NCBI GenBank assembly: GCA_963716245.1
Contig: OY970300.1
Coordinates: 2,046,001-2,110,000, forward strand
Length of the DNA stretch: 64,000 bases
DNA from: VRUE01 sp963716245
Lineage (GTDB): Bacteria > Actinomycetota > Thermoleophilia > Solirubrobacterales > 70-9
Direction: 5' to 3'
The notes beneath the pieces are model-generated. The model ran no database searches and was not told the origin of the DNA. It worked only from the letters and a program-made list of their open reading frames with translations. Below are positions 26,376-34,991 of this stretch, piece by piece; within the stretch, counting starts at the first letter, position 1, and each line of letters begins with the position of its first letter. A program made the position numbers and the translations under genes.

Positions 26376-26819
26376 TTGAACGGAGAGCGGAGAACGGACG
26401 GCGCGACCCCCGCCAGGCTCTACGCGACGCTCGTCGGCGGGACGCTGCTGGTCGTCGGCATCATCGGCTTCTTCTACAGCGCCTCGTTCGGGGCGCCGGG
26501 CACGGTCGACAGCGTGTTCGGCATCTTCGCGGTCAACGCCTGGCACAACATCGTCCACATCCTCACCGGCGCGCTCGGCCTGATCGTCGCCGGATACGCG
26601 GCGCGCGAGTACGCGCTCGGCCTGGGAGTCGTCTACACCCTGGTCGCCGCGTGGGGCTTCATCATCGGCGACAACGAGTCGATCCTCGGCTTCCTGCCCG
26701 TCAACACCGAGGACAACTTCCTGCACCTGGCGCTCGGCCTGCTCGGCCTCGGCGCCGGCGCGGCGACGCCGGTGGACGAGCGCGGCCGGGAACGCCCGGC
26801 GCGGACCAGGGCTACCTGA
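26376..26819 (+). CDS. DUF4383 membrane protein
   Basis: 147 residues with four hydrophobic helices. The first is TLLVVGIIGFFYSASFG; the conserved NAWHNIVHILTGALGL and NTEDNFLHLALGLLGLGAG motifs carry paired His residues typical of DUF4383. The TTG start at 26376 has GAGAGGAGAGG before it and gives the best fit. A plausible -10 box TACAAT is at 26333-26338. The function of the family is unknown; it is common in actinobacteria and induced by stress in some. Confidence 0.8.
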   Translation: MNGERRTDGATPARLYATLVGGTLLVVGIIGFFYSASFGAPGTVDSVFGIFAVNAWHNIVHILTGALGLIVAGYAAREYALGLGVVYTLVAAWGFIIGDNESILGFLPVNTEDNFLHLALGLLGLGAGAATPVDERGRERPARTRAT

Positions 26820-27153
26820 GGCGCTCGGTCAGAACGCGAAGGCGGCCGCCGGCCTGCTGGCGGCCGCGCCGCCGCATCTCGATGACCACGAGGGCGCCGG
26901 CGGCGACCCCGCCGGCCCCGACCGCGACAACGGGACGCACCCAGTTGCGGGGGTCTCGCAGCGCCCGCAGCTCGCTCTCGGAGAGCTCCTCGGCCCAGTC
27001 CGACAGCTCCTCCGCCGCGGCCTGAGTCACCGCCGCCAGCGTGTCCTCGAAGCGTCCGGAGAGGCGCTCCGGCGGCTCGATCGGCCGCAGCGCGTCGCCG
27101 AGCAGGCGCTCGACGTCCCAGCTGCCCCCGGCGAAGCCGTGCCCTTCACTCAT
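26812..27153 (-). CDS. Small membrane-anchored protein coupled to an ECF sigma gene
   Basis: 113 residues: an acidic cytoplasmic part with heptad-like Ala/Glu segments (TQAAAEELSDWAEELSESE), then one hydrophobic helix (PVVAVGAGGVAAGALVVIEM) and an Arg-rich end. It overlaps the sigma factor stop by 8 bp, so it is co-translated. Position and topology suggest an anti-sigma factor, but no zinc (HxxxCxxC) or ASD motif is visible, so the role is only inferred. Confidence 0.55.
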   Translation of the reverse strand: MSEGHGFAGGSWDVERLLGDALRPIEPPERLSGRFEDTLAAVTQAAAEELSDWAEELSESELRALRDPRNWVRPVVAVGAGGVAAGALVVIEMRRRGRQQAGGRLRVLTERLR

Positions 27154-27703
27154 CGGCCATCTCCTCCTGGAGCTGCTTGATCGCCCGGTGGATCAGCACC
27201 TTCGTCGCGCCGTCGCTGCGCCCCAGGGCGCGGGCGATCTCCCGGTTGTCCATGCCGAGGGCGAAGCGCATGATCAGCGCGTCGCGGCGGTCGTCGGGCA
27301 GGTGGTCGAGCCGGGCCATCACCTGGCGCAGCTCCTCCCGGCCCTCCGCGACCGCCTCGGTGCCGTGCCGGGCGACGATCGGGTCGGCGCTCTCCAGCGA
27401 GGTCTGCGGCCGGCGGGAGCGGTCCCGGTAGAAGTTGAGCGCCAGGTTGTGGGCGATGCGGATCAGCCACGGCCGCAGCGGCCGGCCGTCGGACTCGCGG
27501 CGCGCCCGGTCGAAGTGCCGGTAGGCCTGCAGGAAGGCCTGCTCGGTCAGGTCCTCGGCGTCGTGCTGGTTGCCGACCCGGTAGTAGGCGTAGGAGTAGA
27601 CGTCGCGCAGGTGGTCCCGGTAGAGCTGCTCGAAGGCCCGGTCGAGCTCCGCCTTCGCGGCCGGGTCGAGGCTCGCCGGCTCGACGTTCTCGGGGTCGCT
27701 CAC
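27146..27703 (-). CDS. ECF-type RNA polymerase sigma factor
   Basis: 185 residues with sigma region 2 (QLYRDHLRDVYSYAYYRVGN, DAEDLTEQAFLQAYRHF) and region 4 (DRRDALIMRFALGMDNREIA, then a helix-turn-helix ALGRSDGATKVLIHRAI). The GTG start at 27703 leaves a 72-bp gap to the upstream gene that contains a short palindrome. A small membrane protein follows and overlaps its end, a layout usual for sigma/anti-sigma pairs. Subgroup not assigned. Confidence 0.9.
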   Translation of the reverse strand: MSDPENVEPASLDPAAKAELDRAFEQLYRDHLRDVYSYAYYRVGNQHDAEDLTEQAFLQAYRHFDRARRESDGRPLRPWLIRIAHNLALNFYRDRSRRPQTSLESADPIVARHGTEAVAEGREELRQVMARLDHLPDDRRDALIMRFALGMDNREIARALGRSDGATKVLIHRAIKQLQEEMADE

Positions 27704-27747
27704 CCGTCAAGCCTAGTGTGCGCGCAGCGACGGTCGGGGCGCGTTTG

Positions 27748-27762
27748 TCGGGATATACCCGA
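27748..27762. promoter_or_regulatory. Short palindrome upstream of the ECF sigma gene
   Basis: TCGGG-ATATA-CCCGA has perfect 5-bp arms, 45 bp before the sigma GTG. It could be an operator or part of an autoregulated promoter. Little more can be said from one copy. Confidence 0.3.
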
Positions 27763-27775
27763 TTAAGGCGCCCCA

Positions 27776-29440
27776 TCATGCCGCCCGCATCGACCGCTCG
27801 ACCGAGCGCAGCCGCGCGACCCACGCCTCGGTGTCGATCTCGCCGTCGATCAGCGCCGCCAGTCCGCTCAGCGCCTCCGCCGGCTGGCCCGACGCCGCGA
27901 TCGCCGCCGCGAGCAGCGGCACGGCGTCGAGGCCCTCGGAGGCCTGGCCGATCAGGCCCGGGATCTCCTCCGCGGGCGTCCCCCCGCCAAGCAGCTCGCC
28001 GGCCCGTCGGTTGCGGCCCGACGGGGCGAGCATGGTCGCGGTCAGGTCGCCGACGCCGGCCAGCCCCGAGAAGGTCTCCAGCTCGGCGCCGCGCGAGATC
28101 GCGTACTCGATGCACTCGCGCCAGACCTGAGCCGCAGCGATGCCCGCCGCGTTCAGGCCGTAGGGCTCGGTCGCGGCGGCGGCGAGGGCGGCGGCGTTCT
28201 TCGCAGCGCCCGCCATCTCGACCCCGCAGACGTCGCCGGAGCGCTCGCAGACCAGGCCGGCCCGGTCGAAAACCTCGCCGAGCTGGTCGCGCAGGTCGGG
28301 ATCTCCCGAGCCGAGCACGAGGGCGGCGGATCCCGAGACGGCCTCGCGGGCGTGCGCCGGACCGCCGAGGCAGGCGATCGCGCGGGCGCGGATCCTTTCG
28401 CCGACGTACTCGGCCGGCAGCTGGCCGCGCGGCGCGATCAGACCCTTGCTGAGCAGCAGCACCGAGGACCGGTCGCTGATCCGATCGGCGATCGAGCCGA
28501 CCGCCTGCGGCAGCGAGCCCGAGGGGATCGCGAGACAGACGAGGTCGAGCCCGGCCAGCTCGATCTCGGTGGCCGCCCGGACGACCAGCGAGTCCGGCAG
28601 CTCGACCCCGTCGAGGTAGCGCCGGTTCTGCCCCGCCTCGACCATCTCCGCGGCCTGGGCGGCGGTGCGGGTACCGAGCTGGACCTCGAGCCCGCCCCGG
28701 GCGAGCAGCACGGCGACGGCGGTGCCCCAGCTGCCGGCGCCGATCACGGCGGCGCGGCGCATCGGCGGAAGGCCCCCCTCCGCTTCCCACTGGAGCAGGA
28801 CGTTTGGCCAGATCCGCGCCGTCACCGATTCAGCCAGCGGCGGTGAGGGCTCCTCGACGCGCGGAAAGGTCATCGCCTTGCCGAGCCGGACCCTGACCTT
28901 GCGCGGGCGGATCCGCCAGCCGCGCCGGACGTGCTCGCTGCCGACTATCGCGGTCGGGACGACGGGCGCCCCGGTCTGCAGTGCGAGCCTGCCGACGCCG
29001 CGCTTCGGGCTGGCCAGCGTGCCGTGGCGGATACGGGTGCCCTCGGGGAAGATGCAGACGGTGCCGCCGCGCTCGACCACCAGGCGGGCGGTCTCCACCG
29101 AGTCCTCGTCGGACTCGCCGCGGCGGATCGGGAAGGCGCCGAGCCGCGAGAGCAGCCAGCCCTGCCAGCGCCGCTCGAACAGCTCGACCTTGGCGACGTA
29201 GTTCATCGGCCGCCGCCAGGGCAACGCCCCGCCGATCACGAACGGGTCGAGGAAGCTGCGGTGGTTGGCGGCGACGATCAGCCCGCCCCTGACGCGACCG
29301 TGGTCGCGGCCGTTCCGAGTCAGCCGGAAGTAGACGACGCAGAAGGGCGTCATGAACACCCGCGCCAGCAGGTAGAGCAGCCAGTTGACGCCGTGGCGGC
29401 GGGTGTAGTCGTGGTAGCGCTGCAGACGCTCCTCGGTCAC
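27776..29440 (-). CDS. Fused acyltransferase (PlsC) and glycerol-3-phosphate dehydrogenase (GpsA)
   Basis: One open frame of 554 residues with two enzymes of phospholipid synthesis. Residues 1 to about 222 are a PlsC-type acyltransferase: NHRSFLD (His60, Asp65) and FPEGTR (131-136). From about Met227 it is NAD(P)H-dependent glycerol-3-phosphate dehydrogenase: GAGSWGTA (234-241) and the catalytic Lys region GVEMAGAAKNAAALAAA. No stop separates them. GpsA makes the substrate that the acyltransferase pathway consumes, so substrate channelling is possible. An internal start at Met227 (28762) could also produce free GpsA. Confidence 0.88.
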   Translation of the reverse strand: MTEERLQRYHDYTRRHGVNWLLYLLARVFMTPFCVVYFRLTRNGRDHGRVRGGLIVAANHRSFLDPFVIGGALPWRRPMNYVAKVELFERRWQGWLLSRLGAFPIRRGESDEDSVETARLVVERGGTVCIFPEGTRIRHGTLASPKRGVGRLALQTGAPVVPTAIVGSEHVRRGWRIRPRKVRVRLGKAMTFPRVEEPSPPLAESVTARIWPNVLLQWEAEGGLPPMRRAAVIGAGSWGTAVAVLLARGGLEVQLGTRTAAQAAEMVEAGQNRRYLDGVELPDSLVVRAATEIELAGLDLVCLAIPSGSLPQAVGSIADRISDRSSVLLLSKGLIAPRGQLPAEYVGERIRARAIACLGGPAHAREAVSGSAALVLGSGDPDLRDQLGEVFDRAGLVCERSGDVCGVEMAGAAKNAAALAAAATEPYGLNAAGIAAAQVWRECIEYAISRGAELETFSGLAGVGDLTATMLAPSGRNRRAGELLGGGTPAEEIPGLIGQASEGLDAVPLLAAAIAASGQPAEALSGLAALIDGEIDTEAWVARLRSVERSMRAA

Positions 29441-29462
29441 TAGAAGCGCTACACGAGGCTCG

Positions 29463-30530
29463 TCACCTGGTTACCCACAGGGCGCTCGAAGGTGCCAGAG
29501 GGGTTCTCGCCAGCGCCTCCGCAACGTGCCCCATGGAGATCGTCTGCGCGGTTGGCTCCGAAAGAGCTACTTCGAGCGCCGCGCGCATTACTGCCAGAGT
29601 TCGACGCATGTCCCCGGCGCGGCCATCGCTCACCGATTCGCCGTAAGCCTGACCCAGGAGCTGCATCCCGCCGGGCTCGAGGATCTCCCGAGGTGAGACC
29701 ATGACCTGGGCCGATGCCATGCGTGCTGCCAAGACGCTCGCAAGCCCGCGTTCGATGTCCGGAAGGCGCGGCAGGACCACCTCGGATGCCAGCCTGTCGC
29801 GAATCCGTACGTACCCGTCGAGTTGCGTGTAGTCGGTCTGCGTGGCGACAACCGTAACCGCGTCCATCGTCCCAAAGGCGCGTGACGTCTGGTCGAAAAA
29901 GGCGTCGGCAATCTCCGGCGAGCCGCCCCAGTGATCGGTGTCCTCGATGATCACCACCGGGCATCGCCTCACCTTCCAGAAAACGCCGAAAAGCCGTTCC
30001 AGGCCCCGCACGACCGCTCCGGGGTCCACCGCGCCGTCAAGCTCTTCTCCGGCGACCCGCTTGATGTCGCCGACCACCCTGCCCGTGAGGAGGGCGCCGG
30101 CGCCGACCTCGAACCCGGCGCGCAGCTCCCTGCTCACCTTGACCGTCCGATGCTCCGCAGCCGCTCTATCCAGGGCGAACCTCTCGTGGCGCGTTAACTG
30201 CGCCTCCGGCACATCCCGAAGCTCGGTGATCGCATGACGCGCGAATGCCGCAGGGCTCCCGGCCTCGACGCCGATGACGCTTACGCGCAGCGGCACGAAC
30301 CCCTCGTCCAGCTCGTTCGCGACCGCAGCAATGAGACTCGACTTGCCCGAGCCCATGCGGCCGACCACCGTGATGACGCCCTCACCGGCTTCGATTCCCT
30401 CGCGGAGCTCTCCGTCGACGTCGGACGCCCCGAGATCGACATAGCGCAGGTGGTCGCCCGCAAGCAGATCGAACCGTCCCAGGGTCTGGAAGGCCGACTC
30501 CCGGTCGAGCGTTTCGAGCGTCTCCCTCAT
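29463..30530 (-). CDS. P-loop ATPase, second gene of an ATPase pair
   Basis: 355 residues. Walker A is GRMGSGKSS (57-65) and Walker B is PVVIIED (191-197), followed by TDHW, resembling AAA+/ORC-type or STAND-like NTPases. The C-terminal part (PREILEPGGMQLLGQAYGES onward) is helical and may be an effector or lid domain. The ATG at 30530 overlaps the stop of the upstream ATPase by 4 nt. No helix-turn-helix or nuclease is visible in it. GC content is lower than in flanking genes, which suggests acquisition. Not assignable to a named family by eye. Confidence 0.65.
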   Translation of the reverse strand: MRETLETLDRESAFQTLGRFDLLAGDHLRYVDLGASDVDGELREGIEAGEGVITVVGRMGSGKSSLIAAVANELDEGFVPLRVSVIGVEAGSPAAFARHAITELRDVPEAQLTRHERFALDRAAAEHRTVKVSRELRAGFEVGAGALLTGRVVGDIKRVAGEELDGAVDPGAVVRGLERLFGVFWKVRRCPVVIIEDTDHWGGSPEIADAFFDQTSRAFGTMDAVTVVATQTDYTQLDGYVRIRDRLASEVVLPRLPDIERGLASVLAARMASAQVMVSPREILEPGGMQLLGQAYGESVSDGRAGDMRRTLAVMRAALEVALSEPTAQTISMGHVAEALARTPLAPSSALWVTR

Positions 30531-31501
30531 AGCGCGGCCTCGTCGCTGATGTCGTAGAGCTTGCGCGGCCTCCCCCGACGATCCTCCTGTTCGGAGAAGG
30601 ACTTCACCAAACCCCGGTCCTCGAGATTGCGAAGGATCTGGCGAGCCCGTTGTCCCGACACTCCGAGCTCCGCAAGCAGCCGAGGATCGGAGCCGGACGT
30701 CGGTCCGTGATCGAGGATGAAGGCGAACACGAGCGATGCGGAGCTGGGGAGCTCCGCCAACCTGAGGTGCTGGTCCTTGCGCCGGGAAAGAGCCGCGTCG
30801 GCGCTCGTTAGGACAGCAGCCCGGGCGAGTTGCAACACGGACCTGGGCCAACCGTCGGTCTCGCCGAGTATGGCCTCGAGGTCGACGTGGGGCTCGTCCT
30901 CCCCCAGTCGCCGTTCCAAGAACTCGCGCTGCTGATCGATCGAGAGCGGCTCCAACCAGAGCTGCACGTCGAAGAAAGCATTGGCAGGCGCCCTGGTCAG
31001 CTCGTCGCGGAGAACCTCGTTGGCAACGACAACCCATTGGTGGGGTAGTTGCCAAAGGGCGTCGCGCAAGCGACCGAAGAGCGTGTGAGACTCGCCGTTT
31101 CCTGGTGGGGAGTCGACCAATACCAAGGATGACGGCGCTTTGTCCAGGTGGCGGACCAGCTGAAGCAACCTGGACGATGAATTCGTCTTTGGGGCCAGCA
31201 TGGAGCCAAAGGCCTCGGTGACCCCCCAGGGGTAACCGAGTGCATCGGCGACGATGAGAAGCGCCTCTTCGGCGGTTTGGGCGGGACCAAGATCGGCGTA
31301 GACCGTCGGCCGCTCGGGATCGGCATGGGCGGCTTCAAAAGCTCGCAGCAGCGTGGTCTTTCCCGATCCTCGAGCTCCAAGCACAAGAACATTGAGGCGT
31401 CGCTCCACCGCTGCGCGTAGCTCGGGCATGATCGAGGGCGAGACGAAGAGATCGTCATCGATCGTGCCGAGAAGGGGCCGGTTATCTAGCCTGCTAGGCA
31501 T
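30527..31501 (-). CDS. P-loop ATPase with C-terminal winged helix, first gene of the pair
   Basis: 324 residues. Walker A is GARGSGKTT (42-50), Walker B SSLVLVDSP (about 124-132), and a lid domain follows. Residues about 245-324 form a winged helix (LLAELGVSGQRARQILRNLE, RRGRPRKLYDI). The organisation is that of archaeal-type or STAND ATPases that bind DNA through the wing. The transcript appears leaderless: a -10 box ends 6 nt before the ATG. An inverted repeat overlaps that promoter, so the winged helix may repress its own operon. Function unknown. Confidence 0.68.
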   Translation of the reverse strand: MPSRLDNRPLLGTIDDDLFVSPSIMPELRAAVERRLNVLVLGARGSGKTTLLRAFEAAHADPERPTVYADLGPAQTAEEALLIVADALGYPWGVTEAFGSMLAPKTNSSSRLLQLVRHLDKAPSSLVLVDSPPGNGESHTLFGRLRDALWQLPHQWVVVANEVLRDELTRAPANAFFDVQLWLEPLSIDQQREFLERRLGEDEPHVDLEAILGETDGWPRSVLQLARAAVLTSADAALSRRKDQHLRLAELPSSASLVFAFILDHGPTSGSDPRLLAELGVSGQRARQILRNLEDRGLVKSFSEQEDRRGRPRKLYDISDEAAL

Positions 31502-31527
31502 TGCGAAATTATAACAACATTCCGCAA
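31501..31527 (-). promoter_or_regulatory. Leaderless promoter with overlapping inverted repeat
   Basis: On the minus strand an extended -10 TGT-TATAAT (box 31513-31508) is followed by TTCGCA and then ATG at 31501, so transcription should start at the A of the start codon. The arms TTGCG (31501-31505) and CGCAA (31523-31527) bracket the -10 box; with one mismatch they extend to 8 bp. No good -35 box is seen, as expected for an extended -10 promoter. Confidence 0.55.
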
Positions 31528-31541
31528 ATGGGCTTTCTTTT

Positions 31542-32549
31542 TTACCAAGCCGTCTCGATCAGCTGTTCCAGGTCTTCGCGACTTGGAGGCCCGGATGCGA
31601 AGGCGAGCTCGGGGCGGGCAAGCATGGAGTCGATTGCTTCGTCGAGCTTCGAGCGGTCGGCGCCGATCTCAGCCAAACCGGGTGGGTTGCCCCCGAGCTC
31701 GTGGATGCGCGGTTCGAGGTCACCCGGCTGGACGCCCAGTGCCTCGGACAGCATCGCTATCTCGTCGGGAGCGCGCGGGGCCATGAACGCCATCGTGCGG
31801 GGCAGGACGGCGGCGTTGGTCTCGGCGTGGGGGCTGCCGCAGATTCGGACGAGCGTCTGGCAGATCACGTGGTGCAGCGCGAACGCGGCCGAGTCGATCG
31901 CGTAGCCGCAGAGGATCGAGCCCTGCGCGAGGGCGGCCCTGTCGCGCTCGCCCCGGTCCTGATCGAGCGAGGCGGCGATCAGCTCGGCGCCGCGCAGCGC
32001 GGCGAGGTGCGAGATCGGGTTGGCGAACGGCGTGTAGAGCGAGTCGGCACCGTGCGCGAGCGCGTTCATCGTGCTGGCCCGCAGCTGCCCCTCCTCCTGC
32101 CCCGTCATCGCCACGGGGTCGGCGATCGCGAGGACGGGCCGGACCATCCCACGGACGCGGGACTCGGCACCGGTGGGCAGGCGGTGGATGGCGGTCATCT
32201 CCGCGCCGGAGAGCGTCGTCGGGAGCGCCGCCACCGTCGCCCCGGTCACCGAGGCGATCGCCTTGGCGGTGTCGACTACTCGACCACCACCGAGTGCCAC
32301 CAGGCGCTCGGCGCCGACCCGGTCGAGCAGGGCGGCGGCGGCCTCGGGGACCTGGCCGGGCGGCACCGCGTGGACCGCCGCGGCGGCCGCCTCGAGCTCC
32401 GGCGCCCCGGCCAGGGCGCGCGGAGTCGTCAGCAGCTCGAACGGCCCGAAGCCGTGCTCGCGCAACAGCTGCGGCGCCTGCTCCACCCCGTCGGGGCGGA
32501 AGACGACCACGCGCCCGGCATCTCGCCAGACGAAGCTGCTGCCACTCAC
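31542..32549 (-). CDS. Iron-containing alcohol dehydrogenase-like (maleylacetate reductase type)
   Basis: 335 residues of the Fe-ADH fold: VALGGGRVVDTAKAIA (nucleotide site), LPTTLSGAEMT, and metal-binding His residues in NALAHGADSLYTP and FALHHVICQTL, LPHAE being replaced by SPHAETNAAVLP. Maleylacetate reductases have this length and these motifs. The gene overlaps the 3' end of a ring-cleaving dioxygenase by 4 nt, which fits aromatic ring breakdown. Exact substrate is unverified. Confidence 0.8.
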   Translation of the reverse strand: MSGSSFVWRDAGRVVVFRPDGVEQAPQLLREHGFGPFELLTTPRALAGAPELEAAAAAVHAVPPGQVPEAAAALLDRVGAERLVALGGGRVVDTAKAIASVTGATVAALPTTLSGAEMTAIHRLPTGAESRVRGMVRPVLAIADPVAMTGQEEGQLRASTMNALAHGADSLYTPFANPISHLAALRGAELIAASLDQDRGERDRAALAQGSILCGYAIDSAAFALHHVICQTLVRICGSPHAETNAAVLPRTMAFMAPRAPDEIAMLSEALGVQPGDLEPRIHELGGNPPGLAEIGADRSKLDEAIDSMLARPELAFASGPPSREDLEQLIETAW

Positions 32550-33481
32550 CCGGCGCGGGTGGCGCGCGGGTTGGTGACCGGCCGCAGCTTCGGCTCGACC
32601 TCGGAGCGAAGGTGCTCGAAATCGGGCGGCAGCGAGAGCTTCTCGCCGAGCTGCTCCAGCGGCTCGTCGACCGTGAAGCCCGGCCCGAGGGTGGCGATCT
32701 CGAAGAGGACGCCGCTCGGCTCCCGGAAGTAGATCGAGCGGAAGTAGAAGCGGTCGATCAGGGGGGTGGGCTGAGCGCCGCCGGCAACGGCCCGCCCGCG
32801 CCAGTCTTCGAGCTGGTCCAGCTGCGAGGCCCAGGCGACGTGGTGCACGCTTCCCGCCCCCTGCAGGGAGCGGTCGGCGGGCGGCTCGTCGTAGAGGTAG
32901 AGGCCGCCGCGCCGCTCGCCGCGCGCCTCCCAGCCGGCGTCGACCGGCTCGAACTCGAGCGCCTCGAGCAGCCGCCGGCTCGCCTCCGGCTCGGCGCTGT
33001 AGGCGCAGACCGCGTGGAAGCCCTGCAGCGCCAGCTCGGCCGGGATCTCCGGATGATCGGCGATCAGCGGCTCGTCCTCGACCTTGGCGACCAGCAGCTC
33101 GTGCTCGAGCCCCTCGGGGTCGGCGAAGCGCAGCGCGTCGCCGGCGCGCTGGGGGTCGACGCCGTGCGCGCCGAGGCGCTCGTCCCAGAAGTCAATCGCC
33201 TGGAAGGAGGCGACCCGCCAGACGATCCGGTGGACGTCCCCGGCGCCGGCCCGGCCGTTCGGCACGCCGGGGAACTCGAAGAAGGTGAGGTCTGAGCCGG
33301 CGCTGCCCTTCTCGTCGGCGAAGAAGAGGTGGTAGACGCTCGGGTTGTCCTGGTTGACCGTTTTCTTGACCAGCCGCAGCCCGAGGACGCCCGCGTAGAA
33401 GTCGACGTTCTTCTGCGCGTCGGCGGTGATCGCCGTGATGTGGTGGATGCCTTCGAGCTTCACCGGTGTCACGTATAGCAT
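32546..33481 (-). CDS. VOC-family ring-cleaving dioxygenase
   Basis: 311 residues with two VOC (glyoxalase) modules. The first begins EGIHHITAITADAQKNVDFY with the metal His; the second contains GSVHHVAWAS; the acidic ligand is in the C-terminal SGVLFEIATLGPGF. This is the layout of LinE/PcpA-type hydroquinone dioxygenases that open para-diol rings, and the downstream maleylacetate reductase-like gene would take the product further. Start at ATG 33481, or the in-frame GTGs at 33472 or 33463, cannot be decided; no clear ribosome site. It is divergent to the SHOCT gene, starts 9 nt apart. Confidence 0.82.
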   Translation of the reverse strand: MLYVTPVKLEGIHHITAITADAQKNVDFYAGVLGLRLVKKTVNQDNPSVYHLFFADEKGSAGSDLTFFEFPGVPNGRAGAGDVHRIVWRVASFQAIDFWDERLGAHGVDPQRAGDALRFADPEGLEHELLVAKVEDEPLIADHPEIPAELALQGFHAVCAYSAEPEASRRLLEALEFEPVDAGWEARGERRGGLYLYDEPPADRSLQGAGSVHHVAWASQLDQLEDWRGRAVAGGAQPTPLIDRFYFRSIYFREPSGVLFEIATLGPGFTVDEPLEQLGEKLSLPPDFEHLRSEVEPKLRPVTNPRATRAG

Positions 33482-33490
33482 CCTGAATCG

Positions 33491-34894
33491 ATGAGCCGCG
33501 GACGACGACGCACGGTGAAGGGCCTCGTCGTGCTCGGCTCGGTGTTCGCGTTCCTCAGCGTCTTCGCGATCTGGACCGAGCGCCAGGCGCTCAACACCGA
33601 CGACTGGGTGCGGACCAGCGACCGGCTGATCGAGAACTCGACGATCCGGACGGCGGTCGGCGATTACCTGGTCGACCAGCTCTACGCCAACGTCGACGTC
33701 GAGCAGGAACTGAAGGACATCCTGCCCGGCGACACCAAGGATCTGGCCGGGCCGGTCTCGGGCGGGCTGCGCCAGGTGGCCGGCGACGGCGCCGACCAGG
33801 TGTTGAAGACCTCCACTGCGCAGGACCTCTGGCAGGACGCGAACCGGACCGCGCATGAGCAGCTCCTCGCCGTCCTCGAAGACGACAAAGAAGCGGTCTC
33901 GACCGAAGAAGGCGAGGTGACGCTGCAGCTCGGCAGCCTCGTCACCAACCTCGCCGGGGAGGTGGGGATCGGGGAGCAGCTGGCCGAGAAACTGCCGCCC
34001 GACGCGGGCCAGGTGACGATTCTGCGCTCCGACGAGCTGCAGACGGCGCAGGACGTCGCGATCGCGGTGAAAGGCCTGGCGATCGTCCTCTCTCTGCTCA
34101 CCTTCCTCTGCTTCGGCCTGGCGATCTACCTCTCGCAGGGCGGCCGCTGGGTGACGGTGCTGTTCTGCGGCGTCGGCCTGATCTCCGCCGGCTTCGCGGT
34201 GATCGTCGCGCGCGAGGTGGCCGGTGGGATCGTCGTCGGCCAGCTCGTCGACGACCAGAGCATCGAGCCGGCCGCGGAAGCGGCCTGGTCGATCTCCACC
34301 TCACTGATGACGAGCATCGCGACGACCGCGATCGTGATCGGCATCCTCTTCGTGATCGCCGGGTGGCTCGCCTCGCCGACCGGGTCTGCGCAGGCGAGCC
34401 GGCGCGCGATGGCACCGGTCCTGCGCGACTTTCCCGCCTACGTCTACGCCGGGCTGGCGGTCCTGGTCGGCTTCTACTTCCTCTCCGCCCCGACCCAGAA
34501 CCTGCGCTCGTTCCTGACGACGCTCGTCGTCGCCGGCCTCGCCGCGTTCGGCATCCACGAGCTGCGCAAGCAGTCGGGCGAGGAGAACCCGGACGCCGAG
34601 CTCGGCGACGTCTTCGGCCGCACCCGGGACCGCGTCGCCGATGCGGTGAAGAGCGCGAACATCGGCGAGCGCGCATCGAGGCTGCGCCTGCCGGAGGTGC
34701 GGATGCCGGGGGCCGGGAACGGCGAGGAGAGCCGGGAGCCCGACGGCGGCGGGTCTCCGGCCGCCGACGAGGAGGAGACGAGGCTGCGGCGGCTGGAGCG
34801 GCTCGGTGACCTGCACGCGAAAGGGGTGCTCACCGACGAGGAGCTGGCGTCCGAGAAGGCCCGCGTGCTCAGCGGCCCCTCCGCCGGGTCCTGA
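33491..34894 (+). CDS. SHOCT-domain membrane protein
   Basis: 467 residues. One membrane helix near the N-terminus (about 10-27), an extracytoplasmic domain to about 190 (NTDDWVRTSDRLIENSTIRT), then about five hydrophobic helices (190-345) and a cytoplasmic tail. The last 30 residues form a SHOCT motif (RLERLGDLHAKGVLTDEELASEKARVL), a short oligomerisation or interaction unit. No enzyme motif is visible. The stop lies 3 nt from a tRNA gene on the other strand. Confidence 0.75.
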   Translation: MSRGRRRTVKGLVVLGSVFAFLSVFAIWTERQALNTDDWVRTSDRLIENSTIRTAVGDYLVDQLYANVDVEQELKDILPGDTKDLAGPVSGGLRQVAGDGADQVLKTSTAQDLWQDANRTAHEQLLAVLEDDKEAVSTEEGEVTLQLGSLVTNLAGEVGIGEQLAEKLPPDAGQVTILRSDELQTAQDVAIAVKGLAIVLSLLTFLCFGLAIYLSQGGRWVTVLFCGVGLISAGFAVIVAREVAGGIVVGQLVDDQSIEPAAEAAWSISTSLMTSIATTAIVIGILFVIAGWLASPTGSAQASRRAMAPVLRDFPAYVYAGLAVLVGFYFLSAPTQNLRSFLTTLVVAGLAAFGIHELRKQSGEENPDAELGDVFGRTRDRVADAVKSANIGERASRLRLPEVRMPGAGNGEESREPDGGGSPAADEEETRLRRLERLGDLHAKGVLTDEELASEKARVLSGPSAGS

Positions 34895-34897
34895 GAG

Positions 34898-34970
34898 AGC
34901 CCGCCCCCGGATTTGAACCGGGACAACCCTCCTTACAAGGGAGGCGCTCTGCCAGTTGAGCTAGGCGGGC
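34898..34970 (-). tRNA. tRNA-Thr (anticodon TGT)
   Basis: 73 nt cloverleaf on the minus strand. Acceptor stem GCCCGCC/GGCGGGC, D-arm GCTC/GAGC, anticodon stem CCTCC/GGAGG with loop CTTGTAA (anticodon TGT), T-arm CCCGG-TTCAAAT-CCGGG and discriminator T. The 3' CCA is not encoded. The gene is squeezed between the SHOCT gene stop and the next start. Confidence 0.95.
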
Positions 34971-34991
34971 ACCAAGCCGAATATAGAGGGG

